This document shows, piece after piece, positions 30,137 through 41,013 of a stretch of DNA of 64,000 nt. The position numbers were made by a program, and so were the translations under genes. Source of the stretch: CAVQCJ01 sp963771835 (GTDB lineage Bacteria > Actinomycetota > Actinomycetes > Prado026); NCBI GenBank assembly GCA_963771835.1, contig CAVYVA010000001.1, positions 930,001 to 994,000 of the forward strand. Direction: 5' to 3'. The notes beneath the pieces are model-generated. The model had not been told where the DNA came from. It searched no databases and was given only the letters and a program-made list of their open reading frames with translations. The stretch's first letter is position 1, and each line of letters begins with the position of its first letter.

Positions 30137-33100
30137 ATGCCCACCGAACCCACTCCGCCCGACGGGCCCCCGCCTTCGGACCCGTCCGAGGCGCTCGCTG
30201 CCTTCTCCCCGGCCACTCGCGCGTGGTTCGAGGGGGCGTTCGCCGCGCCCACTGCCGCCCAGAGCGGGGCCTGGTCCGCGGTCCAGCGCGGCCGGGACGC
30301 CCTCGTGGTGGCGCCGACCGGCTCCGGCAAGACGCTCGCGGCGTTCCTGTGGTCCCTCGACCGGATCGCGAGCCGGCCGGCCCCCGACGACCCCAGGCTC
30401 CGGTGCCGGGTGCTGTACATCTCCCCGCTCAAGGCGCTCGCGGTCGACGTGGAACGCAACCTGCGCGGGCCGCTCGCGGGCATCCGCCAGGCCGCGGCCC
30501 GCATGGGTGAGCCCGTCCCCGACGTGACCGTCGGGATGCGGACCGGCGACACCCCCGCGGACGAACGCCGCCGCCTGGCCGGCCGGCCGCCGGACGTGCT
30601 CATCACCACGCCGGAGTCGCTGTTCCTGCTGCTGACGTCGTCCGCCCGGGAGGCGCTGCGCGGCGTCGACACGGTGATCGTCGACGAGGTGCACGCCGTC
30701 GCCGGCACCAAGCGCGGCGCGCACCTGGCGCTCAGCCTGGAGCGGCTGGACCGGCTGCTGCCGCGGCCGGCGCGGCGGATCGGGCTGTCAGCGACCGTGC
30801 GGCCGGTGGACGAGGTGGCGCGGTTCCTGTGCTCGACCCGGGACGTGGAGGTCGTGCAACCGGCCTCGCAGAAGACGATCGAGGTCGAGGTCGTGGTCCC
30901 GGTCGAGGACATGGCCGAGCTCGGCACGCCGACCGGCGACCTCGGCGGCCCCGCCGCGGGCGAGCCGCAACGGCTGTCCATCTGGCCGCACGTCGAGGAG
31001 CGCATCGCGGACCTGGTCGAGGCGCACCGCTCCACCATCGTGTTCGCCAACTCGCGCCGCCTGGCCGAGCGGCTGTGCGCGCGGCTCAACGAGATCCATG
31101 CCGAACGCCTGCTCGGCGAGGAGGCCGGGCTCGCCGACGCCGGCGGATCGCCGGCGCAGCTGATGGCGCAGGCCGGCTCGTCCCGCGGCGCCGACGCGGT
31201 GCTCGCCCGGGCCCACCACGGCTCGGTCTCCAAGGAGCAGCGCGCGCTGATCGAGGAGGAGCTCAAGGCCGGCCGGCTGCCGGCGGTCGTCGCGACCTCG
31301 AGCCTTGAGCTGGGCATCGACATGGGCGCGGTCGACCTCGTGGTCCAGGTCGAGTCGCCGCCGTCGGTCGCCAGCGGGCTGCAGCGGGTCGGCCGCGCGG
31401 GGCACCACGTCGGCGCGGTGAGCCGGGGCGTGTTCTTCCCCAAGTTCCGCGGCGACCTGGTGCAGTCCGCGGTGGTCGCCGAGCGGATGGTCGCCGGGGA
31501 GATCGAGTCCCTGCGGTACCCGCGCAACCCGCTCGACGTGCTCGCCCAGCACGTCGTGTCGATGGTGGCGATGGACGAGTGGGACGCCGACGAGCTGCTC
31601 GCCCTGGTGCGCCGGGCGGCGCCGTTCGCCGGGCTGCCGCAGTCGGCGTTCGACTCGGTGCTCGACATGCTCTCCGGCCGCTACCCCAGCGACGCCTTCG
31701 CCGAGCTGCGGCCGCGCCTGGTCTGGGACCGCGTGGCCGGGACGCTGACCGGCCGCCCCGGTGCGCAGCGGCTCGCCGTCACCAGCGGCGGCACGATCCC
31801 CGACCGCGGTCTGTTCGGCGTGTTCCTGGTCGGCGGTCCGACCGGCGCCGACGGCAAGGGCCGCGGGGGCACCCGGGTCGGCGAGCTGGACGAGGAGATG
31901 GTGTACGAGTCGCGGGTCGGCGACGTCTTCACGCTGGGTTCGTCGTCGTGGCGGATCGAGGACATCACGCATGACCGCGTCCTGGTGTCGCCCGCGCCGG
32001 GGCAGCCCGGCCGGCTCCCGTTCTGGAAGGGCGACGCGCTGGGACGGCCGGAGGAGCTCGGCCGCGCGGTCGGCGCGTTCGTCCGGGAGGTCGGCGGGCT
32101 CAGCGACGAACAGGCGGTCGCGCGCGTGTCCGCGGCCGGGCTCGACGCGCGCGCGGGCGCGAACCTGCTCGCGTACCTGCGCGAGCAGCGGGCCGCGACC
32201 GGGCACGTGCCCGACGACCGGACGATCGTGGTCGAGCGGTTCCGCGACGAGCTCGGCGACTGGCGGGTGGTCCTGCACTCCCCGTTCGGCGGCCAGGTGC
32301 ACGCACCGTGGGCGCTCGCCCTGTCCGCCCGGCTGCGCGGCAGGTACGGCGTCGACGTGCAGGCCATGCACGCCGACGACGGCATCGTCATCCGGCTCCC
32401 CGACACCGACGCGGCCGTCGACGGCGAGCCGGCCGCCGCCGAGATCACCTCGCTGCTCCTCCTGGACCCCGACGACGTCGAGCCGCTGGTGACGACCGAG
32501 GTCGGCGGCTCCGCCCTGTTCGCCTCCCGGTTCCGCGAGTGCGCCGCCCGCGCGCTGCTGCTGCCGCGGCGCGACCCCAACCGGCGCACCCCGCTGTGGC
32601 AGCAGCGGCAGCGTTCGGCGCAGCTGCTGTCGGTCGCGTCCGAGCACGGCTCGTTCCCGGTGGTGCTGGAGACGATGCGCGAAGTCCTGCAGGACGTGTT
32701 CGACGTGCCGGCCCTGCGGCAGCTCATGCGCGACGTCGTCTCGCGGAAGGTCCGCGTCGTCGAGGTCGCGACGACCGAGCCGTCGCCGTTCGCACGCTCG
32801 CTGCTGTTCGGCTACGTGGGGCAGTTCCTGTACGAGGGCGACTCACCGCTGGCCGAGCGACGGGCGGCCGCGCTGGCGCTGGACTCCGCCCTGCTCGCCG
32901 AGCTGCTCGGGCAGGCCGACCTGCGCGAGCTGCTCGACGAGACCGCGGTGGCGGCGGTCGAGGCCGAGCTGCAGCGGCTCACCGAGGACCGCCGGGCGAC
33001 AGGCACCGAGTCGGTCGCCGACCTGCTGCGCATCCTCGGCCCGCTGAGCACCGCCGAGGCCATCGAACGCGGAGCGACCCCGCACTCGCTGCACGAGCTG

Positions 33101-34774
33101 GAGGTGGCCCGGCGGGCGATCCGGGTGCGCATCGCGGGCGAGGAGCGCTGGGTGTCCATCGAAGACGCCGGCCGGCTCCGCGACGCGCTGGGCGTCCCGC
33201 TCCCGGTCGGTGTGCCGGAGGCCTTCCTGGAGGTGGTGGCCGACCCGCTGGGCGACCTGGTCTCCCGGTACGCCCGCACCCACGGCCCGTTCAAGCCGGA
33301 CGACGTGGCCCGACGCTTCGGGCTCGGGGTCGCGGTCGTGCATGCCGTGCTCGCCCGGTTCGTCGCCTCCGGGCGGCTGGTCGAGGGCGAGCTGCGGCCG
33401 GCCGGCAGCGGCACCGACTGGTGCGACGGCGAGGTCCTGCGGATGCTCAGGCGACGCTCGCTCGCCGTGCTGCGCCAGGAGGTGGAACCTGTACCCGCGG
33501 TCGGACTCGCCCGGTTCCTGCCGGCCTGGCAGGGCGTCGGGTCGACCCTCACCGGGCCGGACGGGCTGCTGCGCGTGGTCGAGCAGCTGGCCGGCGCCGC
33601 GGTTCCGGCGTCCGCGCTGGAGCGGCTGGTGCTGCCGGCCCGCCTGCGCGGCTACTCGCCGGCCTGGCTGGACGAGCTGACCGCGGCCGGCGAGGTCGTC
33701 TGGGCGGGGCACGGCTCGTTGCCCGGCGACGACGGGTGGGTGTCGCTGCACCCGGCGGACACGGCGCCGACGACGCTGCCCGTCGACGACGCGTTCGTCC
33801 CGTCCGACCTGCAGGACGGGATCCTGTCGGCGCTCGCCGGCGACGCCGCGCTGTTCTTCCGTTCGCTGTCCGACCGGGTGGCGCAGGCGACGGCCACGCT
33901 GGTCGACGACACCGTCCTCGAGGCGGCGCTCTGGGAGCTGGTGTGGGCCGGACGGCTCACCAACGACACCCTCGCGCCGCTGCGGGCGCTGGTCCGCGGG
34001 GCAGGCGCGCACCGGGCCAGGCGCACGGCTCCGCGCGGCCGGTACGCACGGCTCGGCCGGCCGCGACTGCCCTCGCGCAGCGGTCCGCCGGCCATGGCCG
34101 GCCGGTGGAGCCTGCTCCCGGCCCGCGAGCCGGACCCGACCGTCCGCGCCGCCGCGATCGCGGAGACCCTGCTCGACCGGCACGGCGTCGTCACCCGGGG
34201 CGCGGTCGTCTCCGAGCGCGTGGACGGGGGCTTCGCCGCCGCCTACCGCGTGCTCTCCGCCTTCGAGGACACCGGGCGCTGCCGGCGCGGGTACGTCGTC
34301 GAAGGCCTCGGCGCCGCCCAGTTCGCCGCACCCGGGGCGGTCGACCGCCTCCGGGCCACCGTCTCGGACCGTCGTGAGCCGACGCCGGCGCTCGTGCTGG
34401 CGGCCACCGACCCGGCCAACCCGTTCGGCGCCGCGCTGCCCTGGCCGGACCGCCCGACGACAGCGGTCGACGGCGGCACCTCGGCGGCCGGGCACCGCCC
34501 GGGACGCAAGGCGGGTGCGCTGGTCGTGCTCGTCGACGGCGAGCTCGCGGTCTACGTCGAACGGGGCGGCCGGACCCTGCTGTCCTTCACGGACGCGGCG
34601 CACACGCTGCAGCCGGCCGCCGACGCCCTCGCGCTGGCCATCCACGCCGGCCAGCTGGGCCGGCTGCAGGTCGAGCGGGCGGACGGCGGCTCGGTGCTCG
34701 ACTCGCCGCTCGCGGTGGCGCTGGCCGCGGCGGGCTTCCACGCCACGCCGCGCGGACTGCGGCTGCGCGGCTGA
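30137..34774 (+). CDS. lhr: Lhr-family ATP-dependent DNA helicase
   Basis: 1545 residues, full length for bacterial Lhr. Motif I APTGSGKT (residues 59-66), motif II VDEVHAV, motif III LSATVR and motif VI QRVGRAGHH belong to superfamily 2, followed by the winged-helix, beta-barrel and long C-terminal regions of Lhr. Lhr is a 3'-5' translocase active on RNA:DNA duplexes and induced in mycobacterial DNA damage. It is followed after 13 bases by nei, a pairing common in actinomycetes that suggests joint repair work. Confidence 0.95.
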   Translation: MPTEPTPPDGPPPSDPSEALAAFSPATRAWFEGAFAAPTAAQSGAWSAVQRGRDALVVAPTGSGKTLAAFLWSLDRIASRPAPDDPRLRCRVLYISPLKALAVDVERNLRGPLAGIRQAAARMGEPVPDVTVGMRTGDTPADERRRLAGRPPDVLITTPESLFLLLTSSAREALRGVDTVIVDEVHAVAGTKRGAHLALSLERLDRLLPRPARRIGLSATVRPVDEVARFLCSTRDVEVVQPASQKTIEVEVVVPVEDMAELGTPTGDLGGPAAGEPQRLSIWPHVEERIADLVEAHRSTIVFANSRRLAERLCARLNEIHAERLLGEEAGLADAGGSPAQLMAQAGSSRGADAVLARAHHGSVSKEQRALIEEELKAGRLPAVVATSSLELGIDMGAVDLVVQVESPPSVASGLQRVGRAGHHVGAVSRGVFFPKFRGDLVQSAVVAERMVAGEIESLRYPRNPLDVLAQHVVSMVAMDEWDADELLALVRRAAPFAGLPQSAFDSVLDMLSGRYPSDAFAELRPRLVWDRVAGTLTGRPGAQRLAVTSGGTIPDRGLFGVFLVGGPTGADGKGRGGTRVGELDEEMVYESRVGDVFTLGSSSWRIEDITHDRVLVSPAPGQPGRLPFWKGDALGRPEELGRAVGAFVREVGGLSDEQAVARVSAAGLDARAGANLLAYLREQRAATGHVPDDRTIVVERFRDELGDWRVVLHSPFGGQVHAPWALALSARLRGRYGVDVQAMHADDGIVIRLPDTDAAVDGEPAAAEITSLLLLDPDDVEPLVTTEVGGSALFASRFRECAARALLLPRRDPNRRTPLWQQRQRSAQLLSVASEHGSFPVVLETMREVLQDVFDVPALRQLMRDVVSRKVRVVEVATTEPSPFARSLLFGYVGQFLYEGDSPLAERRAAALALDSALLAELLGQADLRELLDETAVAAVEAELQRLTEDRRATGTESVADLLRILGPLSTAEAIERGATPHSLHELEVARRAIRVRIAGEERWVSIEDAGRLRDALGVPLPVGVPEAFLEVVADPLGDLVSRYARTHGPFKPDDVARRFGLGVAVVHAVLARFVASGRLVEGELRPAGSGTDWCDGEVLRMLRRRSLAVLRQEVEPVPAVGLARFLPAWQGVGSTLTGPDGLLRVVEQLAGAAVPASALERLVLPARLRGYSPAWLDELTAAGEVVWAGHGSLPGDDGWVSLHPADTAPTTLPVDDAFVPSDLQDGILSALAGDAALFFRSLSDRVAQATATLVDDTVLEAALWELVWAGRLTNDTLAPLRALVRGAGAHRARRTAPRGRYARLGRPRLPSRSGPPAMAGRWSLLPAREPDPTVRAAAIAETLLDRHGVVTRGAVVSERVDGGFAAAYRVLSAFEDTGRCRRGYVVEGLGAAQFAAPGAVDRLRATVSDRREPTPALVLAATDPANPFGAALPWPDRPTTAVDGGTSAAGHRPGRKAGALVVLVDGELAVYVERGGRTLLSFTDAAHTLQPAADALALAIHAGQLGRLQVERADGGSVLDSPLAVALAAAGFHATPRGLRLRG

Positions 34775-34787
34775 CCGGCTCGGTCCG

Positions 34788-35586
34788 GTGCCCGAGGGAG
34801 ACGTCGTCCGGCGCACAGCGCGCGCGCTCGACGCCGCGCTGGCGGGCAGCGACCTCACCGTGTTCGACCTGCGGGTGCCCGCGTACGCGACGGTCGACCT
34901 CGCCGGGCACCGGGTCGAGGGGGTGGTGTCGGTCGGCAAGCACCTGCTGACCAGGGTCACCCCGGACCTGACCGTCCACAGCCATCTGCGGATGGACGGC
35001 AGCTGGCACCTGTTCCGCACCGGGCAGCGGTGGACCGGCGGACCGGGCCACACCGTCCGGGCCGTGCTGGGCAACGAGAGCTGGCAGGCGGTCGGCTACC
35101 GCGTCCACGACCTGGCGGTGGTGGCGCGCGGGGACGAGCACACGCTCGTCGGTCACCTCGGGCCGGACCTGCTGGCCGACGACTGGGACGTCGCCGAGGC
35201 GATGCGCCGGCTGGTGGCCGATCCGGACCGCCCGATCGGGGAGGCGCTGCTGGACCAGCGCGTCGTCGCCGGGCATCGGCAACCTGTACAAGTCCGAGAC
35301 GCTCTTCCTGTCCGGTGTCGACCCGTGGACCGCCGCCGCGCAGGTCCCGGACCCGGCCGCGCTGCTCGAGCGGGCGCGACGGCTGATGACCGTGAACCTC
35401 GACCGGGCCGCGCAGACGACGACCGGGGACACCAGGCGTGGTGAGCAGCACTGGGTGTACCAGCGCGGTGGCCGGCCGTGCCGGCGCTGCGGCACCCCGG
35501 TGCGCCGGGCCGAGCAGGGCCCGGGCGGCGGCGAGCGGTCGACCTACTGGTGCCCGGCCTGTCAGCCCGGCCCGGGCCCGGGCTGA
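34788..35586 (+). CDS. nei: Fpg/Nei-family DNA glycosylase/AP lyase (one frameshift)
   Basis: GTG 34788 gives the Nei-type N-terminus with Pro-2 and Glu-3 (PEGDVVRRTARALDAAL), the Schiff-base nucleophile and catalytic acid. The helix-two-turn-helix follows (GIGNLYKSETLFL), and the zinc finger is CRRCGTP...YWCPAC. An extra G near 35270 (GCCGGGCATC) breaks the frame between these parts. About 266 residues restored. Removes oxidised pyrimidines. Confidence 0.88.
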
Positions 35587-36147
35587 GCCTGCGCCGCGGT
35601 CTCGGGGCTGCGGACCGCTCCGGCGGCCCGGGCGAGCACCGTCGCCGTGGCTGCCTGCTCCTGCGCGTCGGCCGGGTCGAAGAGCTGTCCCACGAGCCAG
35701 CCGGCGGCCAGCCGCACCAACGGGTGGTCGGCCGCGACGCCGAGCAGGCCGCCCAGTCGGGAGCGGGCCAGCGTCCAGCCCGGTCCGGCATCGGTGCGCA
35801 GCAGCGGCGCGAGGGCCCCGGGGTCGTCGACGGCCACCCGGCGGCCGGCGACGTGCTCGGAAGCGATGCCCGCGGCCCGGGCCAGCCCCGCGGCGGTGGC
35901 GGCGGTCGCGTCGGCGCCGGCAGGCCCGGGCCCTGGCCGCGGCCTGGTCGGCGTCGTCGGCCATGAGCTCGACCTCGCGCTCGACCAGCGCGCGCAGCAC
36001 GTCTTCCTTGGTCCGGAAGTGGTTGTAGAGCGTGGCCTTCGCGACGCCCGAGCGGTTGGCGACGGCCGACATGGTCACCCGGTGCAGACCGTCACGCTCG
36101 ACCACGGACAGCGCGCCGTCGAGCAGACCGGCGCGGGTGCGCGCCAT
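35562..36147 (-). CDS. TetR-family transcriptional regulator (one frameshift)
   Basis: N-terminal helix-turn-helix: LLDGALSVVERDGLHRVTMS followed by VANRSGVAKATLYNHFRTKE. The ligand-binding half continues in another frame after a break near 35925 (AGIASEHVAGRRVAVDDPG onward) and stops at 35562. ATG 36147 has AGGGAAC upstream; GTG 36207 is possible. About 195 residues. No obvious operon partner; its 3' end overlaps nei on the other strand by 25 bases. Confidence 0.78.
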
Positions 36148-36242
36148 CGAGTTCCCTGCGCGCGAGTGCAGGCCGGCGCCGGCGGCAGCTGGTACGGGGG
36201 CGGACACGACAAGGTCCGGGAGGGGCGCGACCGGCGCGCGGG

Positions 36243-36581
36243 TCAGGCCGCGGAGGCGACGACGTCGGCGTCCGCGGGGGCGAGCTCAGCCGGGGCGATG
36301 TCGGCCGTGACCGGGTCGGGGGCGACCGCGAGCTGGCCGGTGCCGCGCTCGGCGACCGCGAGCTCGGCGCTCACACCGCGGAGCACGACCGACAACGGCA
36401 CGTCCAGCGCCGAGCAGATCGACGAGAGGAGCTCGCTGCTGGCCTCCTTCTGACCCCGCTCGACCTCGGAGAGGTAACCGAGGGAGACCCGGGCCGCCGA
36501 GGAGACCTCGCGGAGGGTGCGCTGCTGGTGCAGCCGCTGGCGGCGCAGCTCGTCACCCAGGAGCCGTCGAAGCAGAACCAT
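36243..36581 (-). CDS. clgR: ClgR-like helix-turn-helix regulator
   Basis: 112 residues. XRE-type HTH with the ClgR pattern (LREVSSAARVSLGYLSEVER, GQKEASSELLSSICSALDVP). In actinomycetes ClgR activates clp protease and chaperone genes under envelope or protein stress. The protein ends in Ala-Ser-Ala-Ala, resembling an ssrA-type tag that Clp proteases recognise, which fits feedback control by proteolysis. The clgR-pgsA-ftsK order matches mycobacteria. Confidence 0.82.
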   Translation of the reverse strand: MVLLRRLLGDELRRQRLHQQRTLREVSSAARVSLGYLSEVERGQKEASSELLSSICSALDVPLSVVLRGVSAELAVAERGTGQLAVAPDPVTADIAPAELAPADADVVASAA

Positions 36582-36708
36582 CGGTCACCCCCTCCTCTCG
36601 GTCAGGTCACCAACCGTACCCCCCGGCGCCGTCACCGCACCGGAGGCCACCGTCCACATCACCCGCATGGCACACGCAACACTGTAATCACGTGGCCTGT
36701 TCCAGTCG

Positions 36709-37952
36709 TCACCACGGCTCCTCCTGGCCTGTCGGCAGGCCGAGCACCCGCCGGCGGAGCAGGTCGAGCGCGTGCACCGTCGTCAGGTGCCGGACGGTCG
36801 CCCGGTCGCCGCGCAGGTTCAGGTTCCGGACGGGTCCGCCGGGCTCCACGGCGACGAACGCCGTCCCAGGCGGCAGCCCGTCCTGCGGGTCGGGACCGGC
36901 GACGCCCGTGCTCGCCAGGCCCCAGGTCGCGCCGGCCCGTTCCCGGATCCCGGCCGCCATCGCCACCGCGACGTCCGGATGGACCGCTCCGGTGCGGGCC
37001 AGCAGGTCGGTGGGGACCCCCAGCAGCGCGGACTTGAGATCCGTGGCGTAGGCCACGACACCGCCGAGCAGCGCGGCGGAGGCACCGGGCACGTCGACGA
37101 GGGTGGACAGGATCCGGCCACCGGTGAGGGACTCCGCGACGGCCAGCGTCGCCGAGCGCTCGACCAGCGCCCGCAGGACGGACGCGGCCAGGGTTTCCTC
37201 TCCCTCGCCGCTGACGGCCGCCCCCAGCAGCTCGCCGGCGCGGTCGCGAACCTGCGTCAGATGCGTCGGTGCCGGTACCGGTGAACCGCACCCGGACCTC
37301 ACCGGGGGAAGCGAGGTACGCCATCCGTACGCCGGCCGGCAGCTGCGCCTCGACCGGCTCGAGGCGCTGGGCGACCAGCGACTCACCGACGACAGCCACG
37401 CGCAGCTGGAGGGTGACCAGTGCGGGCGGGGCCCCGGCAGCAACGCGCAGCTGCGGGACGATCTCGTCGGTCACCATCGGACGCATCTCGGCGGGGACGC
37501 CCGGCACCGCGAAGACCCAGCGGTCGCCGACCTGCAGCGCGAGCCCCGGCGCCGTGCCCACCGGGTTGGCCAGTGCACGAGCACCCGCCGGTCGGTCCGC
37601 CTGCACGTCCACGGTCGCCGGCTTGGTCCGACCGCGCTCGCGGTACCACCGCTCCAGCCCCGCCAGCAGCTCCGGGTCGGGGTGCAGCGGCACCCCCGCC
37701 AGCGCCGCGAGGGCGGCCCTGGTCCGGTCGTCCGACGTGGGGCCCAGGCCGCCGGTCACGATGACCGCCTCGGCCGTCGCCAGCGCGGCGCGCAGCACGT
37801 CGACCATCGCGTCCACGTCGTCGCCCGACCTCGAAGCCGCGGACGACGTCCAGTCCGGCGTCCGCGAGGGTGCGACCGGTCCAGGCGAGGTTGCCGTTGA
37901 CGATGTCGCCCAGCAGCAGCTCGTCGCCGACCGCGACCACCGCGACCCGCAC
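36709..37952 (-). CDS. cinA: CinA-like nicotinamide-nucleotide amidohydrolase/ADP-ribose pyrophosphatase (two frameshifts)
   Basis: The N-terminal MoCF/COG1058 domain begins RVAVVAVGDELLLGDIVNGN and includes VIVTGGLGPTSDDRTRAAL and FAVPGVPAEM. The C-terminal PncC deamidase domain has LAVAESLTGGRIL and GLASTGVAGPDPQDG. Breaks near 37825 and 37255 separate three frames. About 414 residues restored, normal for CinA. Acts in NAD recycling and in older work in competence. GTG 37952 lies three bases after the pgsA stop. Confidence 0.88.
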
Positions 37953-37955
37953 GGA

Positions 37956-38570
37956 TCAGCCCCCGGCCTGCTCGGCGACCGGACCGGATCGGCGCAGCGC
38001 CAGCGCGCGCGCCACGTAGTCGACGCCGGTCACGAGGGTGAGCACGACGGCGGCCGCGAGGATCACCGCGGACAGGGTCCGCAGCCAGCCGGTCAACGGC
38101 AGGATGTACAGCCCGATGGCGACGGCCTGCAGCAGGGTCTTGACCTTCCCCCCGCGCGACGCCGGGATCACACCGCGCCGGATCACCCAGAACCGCAGCA
38201 GGGTCACCCCCACCTCGCGCACGAGGACGACCACGGTCACCCACCAGGGCAGCTCGCCAAGGATCGAGAGCCCGACCAGCGCGGTGCCCATCAACGCCTT
38301 GTCCGCGATCGGGTCGGCGATCTTCCCGAACGAGGTGACGATCCCCCGGCGCCTGGCCAGCTCGCCGTCGACCAGGTCGGTGCACGAGGCGACCGCGAAG
38401 ATCCCCCAGGCGATCCAGCGCCAGGTGGCGCTGTCCCCGCCGTCGTGGAACAGCGCGACCGCGAAGACGGGGACGAGCAGCAGCCGCAGCACCGTCAGCG
38501 CGTTGGCGATGTTGACCACCGAGACGGTCTGGACCGGGTCGCCGAGGTGGTCCGGCGTGGCCGGCCTCAC
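37956..38570 (-). CDS. pgsA: CDP-diacylglycerol-glycerol-3-phosphate 3-phosphatidyltransferase
   Basis: 204 residues with about five membrane helices. The CDP-alcohol phosphotransferase signature DLVDGELARRRGIVTSFGK continuing to IADPIAD fits D-x2-DG-x2-AR-x8-G-x3-D-x3-D. It makes phosphatidylglycerol phosphate; actinobacterial paralogues act on inositol lipids, so exact substrate is moderately sure. GTG 38570 overlaps the rimO stop. Confidence 0.88.
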   Translation of the reverse strand: MRPATPDHLGDPVQTVSVVNIANALTVLRLLLVPVFAVALFHDGGDSATWRWIAWGIFAVASCTDLVDGELARRRGIVTSFGKIADPIADKALMGTALVGLSILGELPWWVTVVVLVREVGVTLLRFWVIRRGVIPASRGGKVKTLLQAVAIGLYILPLTGWLRTLSAVILAAAVVLTLVTGVDYVARALALRRSGPVAEQAGG

Positions 38571-40031
38571 CCGGGCTCCCCCGGCTCGACGACCGCACGG
38601 GCCAGCAGGTCGACCCCTTCCGAGCCGAGCACGACGGCCGGCACCAGCGAGCCCACCGCCCAGCCGGTGCCGACCAGACGGGTCGTGCCGTCCACCTCCG
38701 GACCCTGGTGCGCCGCCCGGCCCTCGGCGACACCGTCCGCGTCCACTTCCTCGACGAGCACCGTGACCGGCTCACCGATGCGGTCCTCGGCCCGCTGCGT
38801 CGTGAGCTCCTCGGCGAGCCTGGTCAGCCGCTCGACCCGCTCGGCGACGACGTCCGGGTCGAGTGCGCCGTCCAGGCCGGCCGCCTCGGTGCCGTCCTCC
38901 GCCGAGTATCCGAACACCCCGACCACGTCGAGCCGGGCGAGCTGCAGGAACCGCTCCAGCTCGGCGAGGTCCGCCTCCGTCTCGCCGGGGAAGCCGACGA
39001 TGACGTTGGACCGCACGCCGGCCGCCGGCGCGAGCGCGCGCACCTGCCCGAGCAGGTCCAGGAACAGGTCGGTGCCGCCGAAGCGGCGCATCCGGCGCAG
39101 CACCGCCGGGCTGGCGTGCTGGAAGGACAGGTCGAAGTAGTCCGCGACCCCCGCGGTCGTCGCCATCACCTGCAGCAGGTCGGGCCTGGTCTCCGCCGGC
39201 TGCAAGTACGAGACGCGGACCCGTTCCACCCCGGCCAGCCCGGCCAGCTCGGGCAGCAGCCGGTCCAGCGCGCGCGGGTCGCCGAAGTCCTTGCCGTACG
39301 AGGTGGAGTTCTCGCTGACGAGCACCAGCTCGCGGACACCCTGGTCGGCCAGCCAGCCTGGCCTCGGCCAGCACGTCCTGCGGCGGCCGGGAGACGAACG
39401 CGCCGCGGAACGAGGGGATGGCGCAGAACGAGCACCGGCGGTCGCAGCCGGAGGCCAGCTTGAGCGGAGCTGCCGGACCGTCGTCCAGCCGTCGGCGCAT
39501 CAGCCGAGGCCCCGCCGCGAGCCCGTCCGGCGCTGCCGGGGAGGCGTGCCCGGGCAGCGCCACCGCGGCGCTGGAAGCGACGGCCGGACGCTCGGTCGGG
39601 GTGATCGGCAGCAGCCTGCGACGGTCGGTCGGCCGGTGCGCGGGCGGGACCTGTCCGGCCAGGACGGCGCGCAGGCGCTCGCCGATGGCGGCGTAGTCGT
39701 CGAACCCGAGCACCGCGTCCGCCTCCGGGAGCGCCTCGGCCAGCTGGGCCCCGTACCGCTCGGCCAGACAGCCCACCGCGACCACCGCCTGCGGTCGTCC
39801 GCCGTCGCGCAGGTCGGCCGCCGCGAGCAGGGTGTCGATCGAGTCCTTCTTCGCCGCGTCGACGAACCCGCAGGTGTTCACCAGCACCGCGTCCGCGTCC
39901 GCGGCGTCCGCGACGAGCCGCCACCCGTCCAGCTCCAGCCGGGCCGCCAGCTCCTCGGAGTCCACCTCGTTACGGGCGCAACCCAGCGTGAGCAGCGCGA
40001 CCGAACGGCGGTCGGGAGCGGCGGCGGTCAC
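38567..40031 (-). CDS. rimO: ribosomal protein S12 methylthiotransferase RimO (one frameshift)
   Basis: N-terminal half has the UPF0004 cysteines (TLGCARNEVDSE, NTCGFVDAAKKDS, VGCLAERY) and radical-SAM CDRRCSFC with the RimO-type FRGAFVSRPP. After a break near 39360 the remainder (LVLVSENSTSYGKDFGDP, FDLSFQHASP, IVGFPGETE) ends at 38567. About 488 residues. Modifies Asp of ribosomal protein S12. Same superfamily as miaB but distinguishable by the NTCGFVDAAK and YDLSFQHA-type motifs. Confidence 0.93.
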
Positions 40032-40053
40032 CGGGGCAGCCTAGGCGGCCGGC

Positions 40054-40842
40054 TCACCCCTGAGCGGTCGGGTCGCCGGGTCCGAAGGTGAGCCGGACGA
40101 CCTGCCCGCCTCCCCCGGCCGTACCCAGGTCGACGCCGTTCACGACCAGGTGCGCGGCACCCGCGTTGCCGATGATGATCTTGATCTGCTTGGCGTCGGA
40201 GAAGGTCCGGCTGGCACCGTCGTTCAGCACCCCCTCGAACACCTTCCGGCTGCCCGCGGTCACGGACACCCAGCTGCGCCCGCCGACGATGCTCAGCCGC
40301 ATCGTGACCCCGCGCGCGCTCGGGGGCACCTGGGCGATCACCGTGGGGCTGGTGGTCGGGCTGGTGGTCGCACTGGGAGTCGTCGACGGCTCGCTGCTCG
40401 TCGGCCCGGCCGCGGACGAGGACCCGCCGACCGCGGAGGCGGGCGGCGAGCCCGCGTTCGTCGCCCCGGAGCCGCCGCGCAGCAGCTGGAAGCCGGCGAC
40501 CGCGAGCAGCAGCACGACCACCGACGCCATCGCGGCTGTCCAGTTCGGGCCGCGCCGCTCCCGGGTCCGGCGGGTGTCCGCCTCGAACACCTCGGCGGCC
40601 GAGGGGGCCTGCGGCGCGTGCAGCCGGTCGAACTCGGCCACCAGCGGTTCCGGGTCGATCCCGGCGACCTTGGCCAGCGTCCGGATGTGCCCGCGGGCGT
40701 ACACGTCGCCGCCGCACAGGCTGAAGTCGTCGGCCTCGATCCTGGCGATCACGGTCCGGCGGATCCGGGTCCGGTCGGCGGCGTCCTCGAGCGTCAGGCC
40801 CGCCTGCTCGCGGGCCGCCGACAGCTCGGAGCCCAGGGACAT
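40054..40842 (-). CDS. RodZ-like membrane protein with HTH and DUF4115 domains
   Basis: 262 residues. Cytosolic HTH_25 (SELSAAREQAGLTLEDAADR, TRIRRTVIARIEADDF), a single membrane segment about 104-120, a Ser/Thr/Pro linker, and an extracytoplasmic beta-rich DUF4115 domain (GRSWVSVTAGSRKVFEGVL). This is the RodZ layout; RodZ links MreB to cell-wall synthesis. It lies between rimO and ftsK. Confidence 0.82.
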   Translation of the reverse strand: MSLGSELSAAREQAGLTLEDAADRTRIRRTVIARIEADDFSLCGGDVYARGHIRTLAKVAGIDPEPLVAEFDRLHAPQAPSAAEVFEADTRRTRERRGPNWTAAMASVVVLLLAVAGFQLLRGGSGATNAGSPPASAVGGSSSAAGPTSSEPSTTPSATTSPTTSPTVIAQVPPSARGVTMRLSIVGGRSWVSVTAGSRKVFEGVLNDGASRTFSDAKQIKIIIGNAGAAHLVVNGVDLGTAGGGGQVVRLTFGPGDPTAQG

Positions 40843-41013
40843 CGGAGAACTCCTCAGACCGGCGTGCTCGGCCGTCTCGTACCCGTGTGCGGTCCATCTC
40901 CCCGTCGTGCCGGCAGGATGCGCCGCTCTGACGCCGTCATGCTACGCCGCGGGCCGCTCCGTCAAACCTGATCGCCCCGAGCCGGTGATCTTGGTCGGGT
41001 CCAGGTCGGGGGG

